A stretch of DNA of 64,000 nt from Syngnathus acus. Taxonomy: Eukaryota > Chordata > Actinopteri > Syngnathiformes > Syngnathidae. Shown here one piece after another: positions 1-11,600 of the stretch. The position numbers and the translations under genes were made by a program. Numbering within the stretch: the stretch's first letter is position 1; every line of letters begins with the position of its first letter. The notes below the pieces were generated by a model. It was not told where the DNA came from. It did no database searches and saw only the letters and a program-made list of their open reading frames with translations. The stretch is taken from contig NC_051104.1 of the NCBI RefSeq assembly GCF_901709675.1, positions 5,439,501 through 5,503,500 on the forward strand. The letters run 5' to 3'.

Positions 1-1640
1 GCTTTATCGACACTACATGGTGCCTGGCATTCACCCATTCACACACACACACACACATTCATAAGCTGCTGCCACCCAGGAAAGTTTGCCGGTTGCAAGA
101 CTGCCACTAAAATGTGCAACTATGAGGAAAACAAAGGGAGTATAAGAAAATGGGATATTGGGACGCTTGAGTATTTTATGTCTTCAGTAACAGACCATTC
201 CAGTGTGCCTGAAATAAACATTTAAATACTTTGTTAATAGTTTTTGTTTATATTTGACCATTATTTTACATCGAAAAGAGTCGAAACATGAGCAACAGTT
301 TGCAGTGGGTCTCTGATTCCAACTTTCTACTAAACTTGGAATATATGTTATGAATAGAATATGTTAAAAAATGAATTTTCCTGTGCAATGCTAACAAATG
401 TTTTTGGATCACGTGTGTGACTTTGGACAGTGGCTTTCCTGCATTGTGCCACTATACCGGATGACTCTTGACTGGTTTCCCGCCACCCTGTCAACACAAA
501 GTTGGTTATTTGCAGCTGTGGCGAACATCAGTATCAACAGTCGTTGGCACATTCCACAATATCACGCTTTACAACAGATCCCACTACTTAAGCGATCGTT
601 AATGTCATGAACGGCTCTGCCCTAAATAATTGTGACAAAAATGAAATGAGTGGATGTTTGGTGTCATACAAGAGTGACCGTCCCCATCAATGATTCATGT
701 CCATTAGAATCTAACTTGTCACATCACCTCTCCACGCTTTCCCTGAAGTCCCACGATGACATCTTGATCAGTGGAAGCCACACTATTGCAACTGGCATGT
801 GGCCCCATTGTCACCCCCACGCTCACACGCACTTGCGTGCAAAGGTGGATGCAAGCGGCATTGGCAGGGCTTCAGTTGAATGACATCTCGGATGATGATC
901 TCAGCGGATTTATACCAATGCCAAAGCGTCCATCTAGGTTTAATGCTCGCCGCTGACAATGGTAAGATGTGTTTTTATTATGCAGCCATGCCAGTCCCGT
1001 TAGCCTGAAATGCACACTTTTTATCACAGATGCCGGGATGGTCACTCCTGCCCCTGATGGGGTTTTTCGTGTTCTCTCAAATCATTCAACAGATGAAATG
1101 TCTAAACTATCCTGACGGCCTCCAAAGTTGGCATCAGCATTATAGGTGCAATACAGGCCTGGCCAGCAGAGGGCGGTGTAGTACACTGTCAAGGAAGAAC
1201 TCATTTTAATTGGAGTAGATTCTTCTTTTGCTGACTATAATGGCTATATTATTAGCAAAATACGGGAAAAAGTAAGACCATGGATAGATATGTTGGGGGA
1301 AAAAATGTATACAATCTGCACATTGTGCAAACAAACTAGAATTTGCAAGGTTGAGAAATTAAATTAATGCATATTATTTACTTCCTGTATTTTTATTTTG
1401 TCTCCAATTGCTTTTGTTTTGAAGTCTACTTATGTAGCTTCCGTCCCAAGCTCCTCTCTTCGTCGACTTTGACGCATTTACTAAACCCTCTCAGTGCGCC
1501 TCCAGTCGACATGCAAAACCCCCCTTTATCAAATTATTTCGACCAATAAGCCCAGTTCCATTTCCTCGTAAAACCAGTTTTGCGGTGGGAGGAAAATCTT
1601 CCCGCTTGCAAGCGTCCCTGACAGCAGAAGGTCCCTGTAT
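1..1640. other. Intergenic sequence upstream of ahrr
   Basis: No gene is recognised. It holds a short CA microsatellite (40-57), one distal XRE core (833-839) and the CTCF-like motif at 1163. Open frames here are short and unlike known proteins. Confidence 0.5.
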
Positions 1641-2131
1641 GACTGTGCACAAGAGCGGCTGGGCTGCCCTTGCGTGTGACCCCTCCCCTCAACGCGGCTC
1701 TCCGACGCGTGTGCGTGCGTGCGCGTGCTACGCCGGGGTCGGTTTGGGCTGATGCCGGCTTCACGTGAATCTTGTTAAAACCTAAACTGACTTTACATCG
1801 AAACGATTTCAAGATAAATAGCGTGATTTATTATCAGATAAATATTGAATCATAAAACTGTATTTTTTTTGCGTTTTATTTATTGTTTAATACGTACGTC
1901 ACGAATTCGAATAAAAACCATCATGCGCGACATTGCTGATATTTCCAATATGCAGACATGCCCTGAAAGCACCACAAACCTCGTGTAGCTTGTATCCGTA
2001 TGAGCGTGTGCGCGTGGCGTGCGCGCGCACTGTTTGTGAGGCGGAGTTGCGTGCGAAGAGCTCGACATGTCATTCAGTGGAATCCGCCACCTGAAAGGCG
2101 AGGAAGTGAAGGCGACTCAATTGGGTATAAA
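833..2131 (+). promoter_or_regulatory. ahrr: ahrr promoter: TATA box plus five xenobiotic response element cores
   Basis: The AHR/ARNT binding core TNGCGTG occurs at 833-839 (TTGCGTG), 1670-1676 (TTGCGTG), 1819-1825 (TAGCGTG), 2015-2021 (TGGCGTG) and 2047-2053 (TTGCGTG). A TATAAA lies at 2126-2131. AHRR genes are known direct AHR targets, so this arrangement fits self-limiting induction by dioxin-like ligands. The motifs are seen directly; occupancy is inference. The region around 1690-2060 is also CpG- and GCGTG-rich, so some cores could be chance. Confidence 0.7.
1163..1176 (+). promoter_or_regulatory. Candidate CTCF site upstream of ahrr
   Basis: CCAGCAGAGGGCGG fits the vertebrate CTCF core (CCASYAGRKGGC) at all twelve core positions, about 1 kb upstream of the predicted ahrr start. 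The motif is seen; binding is inferred. Confidence 0.55.
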
Positions 2132-2155
2132 GCATCAGGCAACATCTGCCGCGAG

Positions 2156-2246
2156 CAGTACAAAGCTGATGAAAACATCAGCTGCAAGCTCTTCGATTAT
2201 TTGATTTTCCCGTGGATTTATCACTTGCCCCTGTTAAGTGGGTGCA

Positions 2247-2288
<42 letters not shown>

Positions 2289-2373
2289 TGGGACACATCT
2301 CTCTTTTTTTACGCTTAATGTGACTCCACTGAAACACTATACTGGACTTAACTGACAACCACAGCGTGTCCGG
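2156..2373 (+). other. ahrr: ahrr non-coding exon 1 (5' UTR)
   Basis: A TATAAA at 2126-2131 predicts a transcription start about 30 bp downstream, near 2156. The exon runs to a strong GTGAGT donor at 2374, and the next acceptor (pyrimidine tract, then CAG ending 2647) begins the ATG-bearing exon. The exon holds a 40-nt run of C (2249-2288). It also holds two upstream ORFs: an 11-codon one at 2169-2204 and an ATG followed directly by TGA at 2318-2323. The start position is inferred, not observed. Confidence 0.65.
2249..2288 (+). repeat. Poly-C tract, 40 nt, in ahrr 5' UTR
   Basis: Uninterrupted run of C between the predicted transcription start and the first splice donor. Its length is probably variable between individuals and prone to sequencing error. 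Confidence 0.95.
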
Positions 2374-2678
2374 GTGAGTCAATTTTTGCACTTTATTTCT
2401 TTGCTGAGCTTGTCAATATGCAAATGTGCTTTTCTGACTTATCCCACAACTTTCTAATTTGAACCATTTAGTAGTTTGCATGTAATCTACCTACACTCCC
2501 TTCTGTAATTCATTGGAGTTGCTGTCTAGACATAATCGTTTGAAATAGTTTGAGCAACTTTTCTCGAGTCTCAAAACAAAGTGGGAGCTACATGGAAGGT
2601 TGAAAAGTCCCTCGTGTGCATCTGTGTGTTGGCGTCTCCTTCCACAGCGCACCTGTTACCTCCACGGAGCGCAAGATC

Positions 2679-5600
2679 ATGATCCCTCCTGGAGACTGCA
2701 TGTACGCGGGCAGAAAGCGGAGGAAGCCCGTCCAAAAGCAGTTAAGAATCATATTTGCTATTTTTGACAACAGAATCATGCCGAGTAATGGGTGCACGTT
2801 TCACTAGGAGGCCTGCAACCAGGCTGCAAGGATATTAAGTGAAACGTGCTATTGTGACATTTGAACCCAAACAGCATGAGCATTCGACTATATTATAGTC
2901 ACGGTATAGTCACTATATGATGCAAGCGATTGTCAGTGTATGGATCACGTGACTTTTCTTTTCGCCTGCATGTAATTCGTATGTTCTTGACTTTGAACGT
3001 ACACTAATTGTTTTGTAGCTGCAGGCTCAAAAGGTTGTTTGATGCTGTTGACATTTCATAACAGCATATGACCCCACCCACCAGCCAAATTTTGTCAGAT
3101 CATTTCATTAATATTAAATCAGTTGAACATAAAAATTTCAAGCGTGACCAAAAGAGAAATAAAAGTAACAGTTTTAAGACGTTTAAATAATGCAGCAAAA
3201 TCCTCCAGTGACTTATTGCCATCAATTTAATTCAGTCAATTTTCAAACTCTACAGTTTCATTTATCAAACGCATATATCAGCTGCAAGTCTAATGGCCAG
3301 TATTATTTAGTTAAACATTTAGGCATTATAACTAATATATCATCGGTGTTGATATAAAAGCAATTAACTGTAACCAAAAAAAAAAAGTTAGCTAGTAATT
3401 TTTTTTAGCAATTTACAATAGACCAAATAGCTGTTAAGGGTGTTAAGGGTTGTTGAGTTTAACTAAGGATAAAAAAAGCCCCAGTGAATACGAATATATA
3501 ATTCATGACACTCAGGACAGCTATATTGTAGTGCTTAAATCATATTTTTTTTTCTCCCTGTAAAGACATTTGCTGTCATTGGAGGAAGAACAAAACTGTT
3601 TTGTGTGGTGCACCGAGAAAGGCTGCAGGAAAAGTTCTAAGGCAGGGGACATTTGCAGAGATGATCACGTGTCCCTGCCAAGAACAACAAGTCAAATATA
3701 TATTTTCCATGGCAGACTTTTTAAAACTTGCCAATAATTGATCATTTTATCTTGTGGAGCAAGACCATCAGGGCTTAAACAGATGACAGTGGAAGCTTTA
3801 TATTGGAAAAAAAAAAGGTCCAAATTTCATTTTGCCCCAAAAAGTTAAGCTTCACGGACATGAATTATTTCTCACTGCTTGTCACAATGCTTCAGGCAAG
3901 TGTGTGAGGGAAAAAAAAAACACCCTTAGTGACAAGTCGGCATGGTGAAAAGTGTTTATGTTCCAAATCTTTCACTGACTCACCTCACCAGGAAACCGTC
4001 GTCTGCTAATGAGAAAACAAACCCGTCCAAGCGGCACCGGGACAGGCTGAATGCCGAGCTGGACCGGCTGGCCAGCCTGCTGCCGTTCCCGCCGGATGTC
4101 ATCTCCAAACTGGACAAACTGTCTGTGCTGCGCCTTGCAGTTTCCTACCTCCGCGTCAAGAGTTTCTTCCAAGGTAAGAGATGACATTTGTGTGTGTGTG
4201 TCGAAAATAACACCCCAAGTATTAAACAATTTCTTGCACAATTGTTTTTCTAAGGGTGATTTTCCACATAAAACATTTTCTCCCAGAACTGAAAGGTGTG
4301 CTGTTGCAGTACTAACTATATTCATATTTAATATATTCTGCAATATTGCCAGCAATTCATTCATGCAAAGCGGTCCAAAATATACACTGGATTTAATCTA
4401 TCTTTTCATTTGATATCAGATGAGTAACTGGAGCGCTTCTGTTGTTGCAGTTTGAAAGAAGATAACGCTTAAAAAAATAATAATTAAAAGTTTATGATGC
4501 ACGGGTTAAAGACATTGAAAAAAACACTAAGCTTATAATCGATGGCATCTGTTTCTTCCTCCTTGATTCTCTCGAACATTCACTGAGTGGGAGTGTCAGG
4601 CAGAGCCAATTTCGACCTGCTTACCTGTTTTACCTATTTAGCTATGAAGTTGTTAGGGCTTATCAAAAGTGTCTCATGAATAAAGTACTCAACGACAACG
4701 GCTGCCTCTGGGAAGACTTGTGATCTGTGTTGACAGAGTTGTAAAGTAAAGGAAAAGGACAGTTCAGTGGAGTGTGAAAGTGTGCAGAGGTGTGGTGAAA
4801 AGCTGTCCAAAGTGAAGGCAAGGTACACTTTTGGCAGAATAGAAGAAGATCTGGACTCATTTTTCATCAACTTTGAGTAATTATCAAAGGCTCTCTGTTG
4901 AGTTGCTCTACTTCTGTCAGGGTTCTTATCAGCAGCGGCAATTGACCTGCTCACTTGTCGTTTGATGCTCGACTAATGAAAATAATTGGAAGTGGAACGG
5001 AGCCCTTTAGTTCGGAAGAAATTTGCAGCCCTTTCTTTGGAATACTTTCCGCACTGACCCGATGATCTTTTGTACTATAGAACAACAATCACATTATAAT
5101 AATGGTGACAACACTTTCTCTTATTTTCCCACAAATAGATAGTATCCAAAGTTTATTCCACGGATGCGCTAGTACTTCTGCTTTATGTCCACTGGGGGGA
5201 CTTTGAGAAGTTGTTATGTGGATTGAGGATTCTTTGCCCCTTTTAAAAAGCTGTAATTTCTATTACTGTATTTAGTAGGACTGACCAGGTAAAAATGATG
5301 GGATTGTTAGAATAGAATTTTTTTTTTTTTTACATATATTTGTGTGTGTGTGTGTGTGTGTGTCAGCTGACTACCTCCGCTTACATGTTAGGCCCACAGG
5401 CTTCACAGTAATTGTTGAGCTTGTTAAATATTTACTCTCATGATTAACAATCCCTTCATTATCTTTCTGCCCCAGTTGTCTATTTTTCCCTTTGAATTGA
5501 GTTTTTGGGGAGTCTGTTTGTTTGACTGTCTCACTGCATTTCATTGTTATATTGGAACTGGAATTGTTTTGTTAATTACCCATTCTTGGTTTTAAATTTA

Positions 5601-8600
5601 TGAAAGACATTTAAAAGAATACAGTAAATTCTCTGTTATTAAGAAAAAGGAATCATTGGTTCGGAATATGTTGGAGAGTTTTTTTTTTTAACTTCTTTTC
5701 ATATTTTCTGTAGCGTAATTTGTAGTTGGAAAATTATTGGACATGAATCAATTAAGGGAAATAAAATGTAAAAAAAAACAAAAAACGATCCAAACTTTAC
5801 AGTTGAGAAATAATGTGGGCTCGCTTTCATGCCTGAGGCTTCCAGACTGATTGGTAATTATTACCTGTAATTACTTGGCAGTTAAGCGTACAAACTGTAG
5901 TTAGGACGTTGGAAAAAAAGCTAAATTTAAAATAAAATAAAAAAATCTGTCTTATTTAAAAACAAAAAAAACATTCAGTGGTAAAATGATTACATGATGG
6001 ATATCTTCGATGGCATTATCATACCTCTACTCATTTGCACATTTTGACCAAATACAATATCAAACATAAACATAGCTTATATTTTTTCTTTCCTACAAAT
6101 GATCGGTCCGTGTGTCAACACTAACTGATGGTGCCACTCAAATAAATACCTAAAGTGTAAATATAGCCATCTCCGTGTCAGCAAGGTGTGTGTCTGTTAA
6201 AGACCCAGTTGTCTTTCATAGCTGTCATAACACTCGCATAGACCACCGGACTGCATTGCACGTGCAAATATATTACAAATATCACCTCAAATGCGCAATT
6301 TTCTGAGGTGCCTTGAAAGAGGAAGAGAAAGGCCACAGAGACCACAGCCTCACGCCGGGCCCATGCCATTAATGACGTCATTCCACAGACAGCAGACAGT
6401 TATGCAACAATTGAGGAAATAGATCAATCACACCAGTGATTTTCTCTTATTTGCACACTTTGATGGATTTGAATCAATTTTCCAAAAATATTAATAAAAA
6501 AAATAAAAGGTCTCACTTTTTAAAAATATGCCGTAATCATAAATCATAACCGTTATTTAGCAAAAGGTGAACACAACAAAACACTGTCCCTTAGCTTCCC
6601 TATTTTTTTATTTTCCTAAAATTAAAGATTTTGCTGATCACACATTGTGATTTCTATATTCCTCTTTGAAATAAAGCCTCCCCCAAAAGTAAACAAATAA
6701 GATTAAATTCATAAACTAAATTAGTCAATTCAAGTAAATAAGGACTTCATCCTCTGATTAATGCGATATAAAACTGATTCGAATCTTTGCGCATATTTTA
6801 CCTTACAATTCAACGACACAGTATTTAGTGATTCTATCTTCATTTATCATTTTTAAATAATTTCACAGTAGATAGGATTACATCCCAACGTTATCTTTAT
6901 AAAGCCAGTCTTGGATCTCGTTAGCTTGTCCAAGTGGTCATAATATGGCAAGCGGGTGTACGTTGCCTCCTTTTCTGCACAGCTCATTGACTCATTTGTC
7001 AGCATCTTTTCTGAAGAGAACACTCAAAGCGATCAAGCCTTCGCATCTGGCCCCCCCCCGGTGTTTGACCCGATCCGAGAATCAGTCACCCAGAGCGCAA
7101 CGAGCGAGTAATCACCAGGAATCAGTTCAACTCAAAAGTGTCAATGTGGCGAGCTGTGAAGAAATGCTTACGTACTGTTTTGTGGAATTCCTAGTTAAAG
7201 CGTTGGCAGCTAAACGCCAAGTGTCACGCGCTCGCAGCCAAGTGGACCCAAGTGTTGTTTTGCCGCACCAAACCGTGGCTTTGCACTTTTATGCCGAGTC
7301 GGCGGTTTCACATTCTCACGCTTTTCGCCTCTCGTATAACATTTCCAGGCTTTCGTATTTGTATTGATGAGGAGCACCCGGGCGGAAAACGCTTTGGAAT
7401 CTCCCAATCGGTTGTTGAAGCAGAGAAGATTTGCTCTTCTGCGTGATGATGGTCTTCAAACGTGACAACCATTGTCTTCTCCTTCACTTGCCCACCAGCT
7501 TAATGTCTCTCTGTATTCCTCGGATCACGTCTAGCATGTTATTTCTTTTCCCCCATTATGAGCTCCTGTGCTTCTCCTTCTTTCACTGACCTCCACGAAA
7601 GCAAATCACCTCTTTGTCTTCACCGAGAGTGCGTGATCAGGCTAAATGCCAGCGCTCAGGCTTTTCTCCTTCCTCTTTCCTCCACATGCGATGTCTGTAA
7701 TTCCGTGCTACAAGTTGTGCAGACAAAGTAGCTGTATGGAGGCTTCATACGTGGAAACATGTTCTGACAAATCTCACGCGAGTTCTCAGGACGGCCTTTA
7801 AAAACGGGTTTTTATTCTTAACCGTCTGACAGACTACGGCAGTTTGAAGGCCTAAAATTGATCCAATGCCAGGGATCAATATTGAGACAAACAATTGACA
7901 TTGTGCCTTATAATCAATCAGGTGCGTCTTATTTACGGATGCCGAATTGAGGTTTAATGTGCAGAAATATTAATTCGCTTAAAAATCTGCTTTAAATGTT
8001 TTTTGTTTTTTTTTAATTAAAACACAATCTGGAAATTTGTTTGAGCTTGGTTATCCAAAAATCAAAGAACGTTGATCACTCAGTCAAGATGTTATACTGA
8101 AATAAAAATTGCATTCATTCATGAGCCGAAGCCCGTTTTCATGACACGTTCTCATGTCTCTCGTCCGGGATCAATAACGCTCTTCGGCTCCCTTTGTTGT
8201 ATCGAACGTTGAGTTATCTGTGCAAAGATTTCATGCTAAATTGCGCGTTAGTTGCATGTCGGCACAACCTCCCTCCCTCCCTCCCTCCCTCCCTCCCTCC
8301 CTCCCTCCCTCCCTCTCATGTATGTGTGTTCGCCCGCTCCCTGGTAATCAGCCAAACAATAGCTGTTAACCAGCACAACAGGCCAGCCATGCTAATCCCT
8401 TGTATGTCGGGAAGCATGAATAGAGACGCCGCCGTACGCGTTTAGGCTCCTCGCAGTTAACTCATTAGTTGCTCGAATCAAAGGCATGACACTCGCTTTG
8501 TCCCTGCCTGGCCTCTCGTGCCACAGACACTGAACTCGCTTGAGTGAAGTTGGTCTCTATTGGCTTGGGGGCCAACAAAGCCTTGCGGGATCACAAAAGG

Positions 8601-11600
8601 CCATAAGTGAATTACTCAAACCAGTGCCAAGGGGGTCCCCCCCGTTAGACGCCAACTGTAACAGCTAGTGGCAGCCGCGCGGCAACGGGAGGCGTGGTCC
8701 TTTGCCGTGTCTGTCTGTGTGTGTGTGTGTGTGCAAACAGATGGGTAGAGTGTGTGTTTGAGTTTGAGTGAGTGTGAAGAGACAAATAGAACCCATGCAG
8801 AGGGAGCAGAAGGCTTTGTTGGCCCAACACTATTGTTGGAGGCTGTCTTGTGTAATTACTGTCACAGCTACCGCCTAGCGCGCAAGGAAGAGAGAGCAGA
8901 GCGCACAGGGATGACGAGGAGAGCAACAAGCGCGATGGAGATTAGATGCACTTAGTATGAACACCTCGTTGGATCCTACTGTAGATGTGCACGTGGCGCG
9001 GATATAAAGAGTCTACACACCCCCAGCAAGTTTTTTGTGGGATTAAAAAAAAAAAAAAAAAATGAGACCAAGATAAAATTAGATGGACATTGAGGATGGG
9101 ATTGAAGGAGATAAAACAAAAGTCTGCACAAAAAAATAGGAGAGGGCTCTGCTCCCACTTACAGAACTGGCGTCGTTTTGCATTTTTTTTTTGAAAACAA
9201 ACACATCATCATGTTTGTCTGACCTTGGCGGGAGGTCCGCGCTCGACTCGCCAAACCCAAATTCGATTGAACCTGGGTCAGTTGTTTTTAGGTTGACGAT
9301 TGTCATGTCAGCTAATTTATTGATCACTGTTATAGAAACAAGTCAGCCTATAAAAACTTTGCCCCCACTTCAAACCATTCTGGTTTGCAAAGTGCACTGA
9401 CAGTTTAGATTCAAGAAACCACACAACAAAAAAACTTGGTTGATCTCTATGCCAGCATGCAGAATGAAGAACTGCCCTAAACCACATGTCAAAAGCCCAT
9501 TTTTTAAACTTGTTATGGATGCTCATTTTCTTATGTGAACTGGCATCAGAGTGCTTCCATTTTTTTTCCAAATGTTGCACTTTATTGGAGGTCTAAATGA
9601 ATTCAAACACAATCAATTAACTCTAAATCAAAACAAAAATGTATTCCATTAAATTTAAGCCTTTAATGTATTTTTTTAGGATTTATAACATGCAGAAAAT
9701 GTGTCTGATGATAAAGACTTGGCTGTCTGCATCCTTCCCTCTTTCTGTTTGCATGGTGAATAGACAAACCACAAAGAAAACGATTGATGTCATGACACAG
9801 ATTCTCTCCTCTGAACCAAAACCTTGGCCGTCATCCTCAAATGGCCCTCAGTTTTTCCTCCCAGTGAGAACCCGAGGCCTATTAGCTACGGCACAACCAA
9901 TTTAACGTGGCCACCCGCATCAACAGCTCAGTGGTGTCGGTAATGCGATCTGTTGATGGCTAAACCGAGCGAACGGAGAGCCTATTCACACTGGTTGATG
10001 AATGAACTCGGTGACACTGCCGCTCTGGCACGATATGGTTTCACAATGACAAACGCTTAAATACAAGAATAACAATGTGAAACAAAGCAGTCAAAAAAAA
10101 ACAACAACAGTGACCGCTGCTGTTTTCATTTGGGCTTAACTGCTTCTGAAAATTTGTAGCCTCGTGATGGGCCAACATGGAAAACAAGGATATGTTATTA
10201 TTGGCAATAAAACTCACATGGCATTTGTAGGTTTTATCTTCTTGTTGACAGCTTGGGCCTATTGTACAACAGACTGTTATTACGGCTTGTCACTTTATGT
10301 TTGGAGGCCAATACTTCATTGCGCATTCCGTTGTTGCTTTCGAAAGTAAATCGATCTCGTTTCCAATGCGGTCGGAAAATTCGTGGCATTTGACCCGGTA
10401 CGGCAGAATTCAAACACTTGAACCATGCAGTGTAAATTCAGCGTCGGGGTCATTTAGCGGGTTTCTTAAAATTTCAGATTCGCTATCCCACTCAAAAATG
10501 TAAAAAGCAGAGGGAACGTGACACAAGAAGCATTTCAAATACGCTTTAATGGCTAGCAGGCCGCGGCCTTGCACTGAGCACCCGGAGCAGCCTGAACTCT
10601 CATTGAACTCCTGCTCCCTGCCGAATTATGATCGAACGAGTGCGCATGACAAAATAATGCATGCAGAGGGCAGAGCGAGAAGGAAAAAGAAATGATAAAA
10701 GAAGACAGTCTGTCCTCATTTCACACTGTCGCCAAGCAAAGACAGACAAAGCAAACAACCGTGAGCCACATATTGTGTTGACGGGGAGGGAAAATGTCTC
10801 ATGCAGTCAGTCAGGTATCCAGTTTGTCAGGATAGCGAGTATGTTGACAGCAACGGCGAGAGCGAGAGAGAAAGCGAGCGAGCGAGATGGCAGAGAGGAC
10901 GAATTGGGGAGGGGGGGGGGCGGAGCTGTTGGTTGCGTGACTCGCGCTTCGCTCTGTCCTTCAAGCCCGCGGGCTTTATTTGTTCGCTGGGAGAATGGAA
11001 GGTGTATTTTTAAGTGTTCGACAGTAAACAAAGCTGTGACATGGCGGAAATGCATGTTGGGATTTCAGGGGAACGTGCACACGTGTGAATGTGCGTGTGA
11101 CAAAAATAATCTCTCCGTCCAGGTTTGAATGCAAAAATTCTGCCATATTTCCTTCAAACACTCACTTAAGTGTAGGAGTTGAATTAGTACTTTTAATTTT
11201 GCACAAATACTTCGACTTATTGCGTATATAAAAAGTGTACACACCCCTGTTTGGAAGTCAGGTTTTTGTGATCCATATTTTATTTGAACAATAAAATGGC
11301 ACAAACCCTTCAGGCTTCTGCTAAGAATAAAAGAATGGTTTTCTATAACATCTGAACTATATTTGGGATTAGTCAAGGGCACTTTAAATGACGGCAGCAG
11401 TGTCAAACTCAAGGCCCGGGGGCTAGATACGGCCAGCCACATCATTTTATGTGACCCGCGAAAACAAATTGTGCATCAAATTCACAAGTCATTACTAAAA
11501 TTGCAAATTGTCTTCACTTGTACAGGTGATAGGTCACATTTATATTCGGGAAAAAAAAAATAGAAACGAATCTTTCATCCAGCTCACTTGCAATTCATCT

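Noticed and set aside
2616-2647. ATG at 2616 as the ahrr start
   Set aside because: It lies before the splice acceptor ending at 2647; conserved sequence begins at the ATG at 2679.
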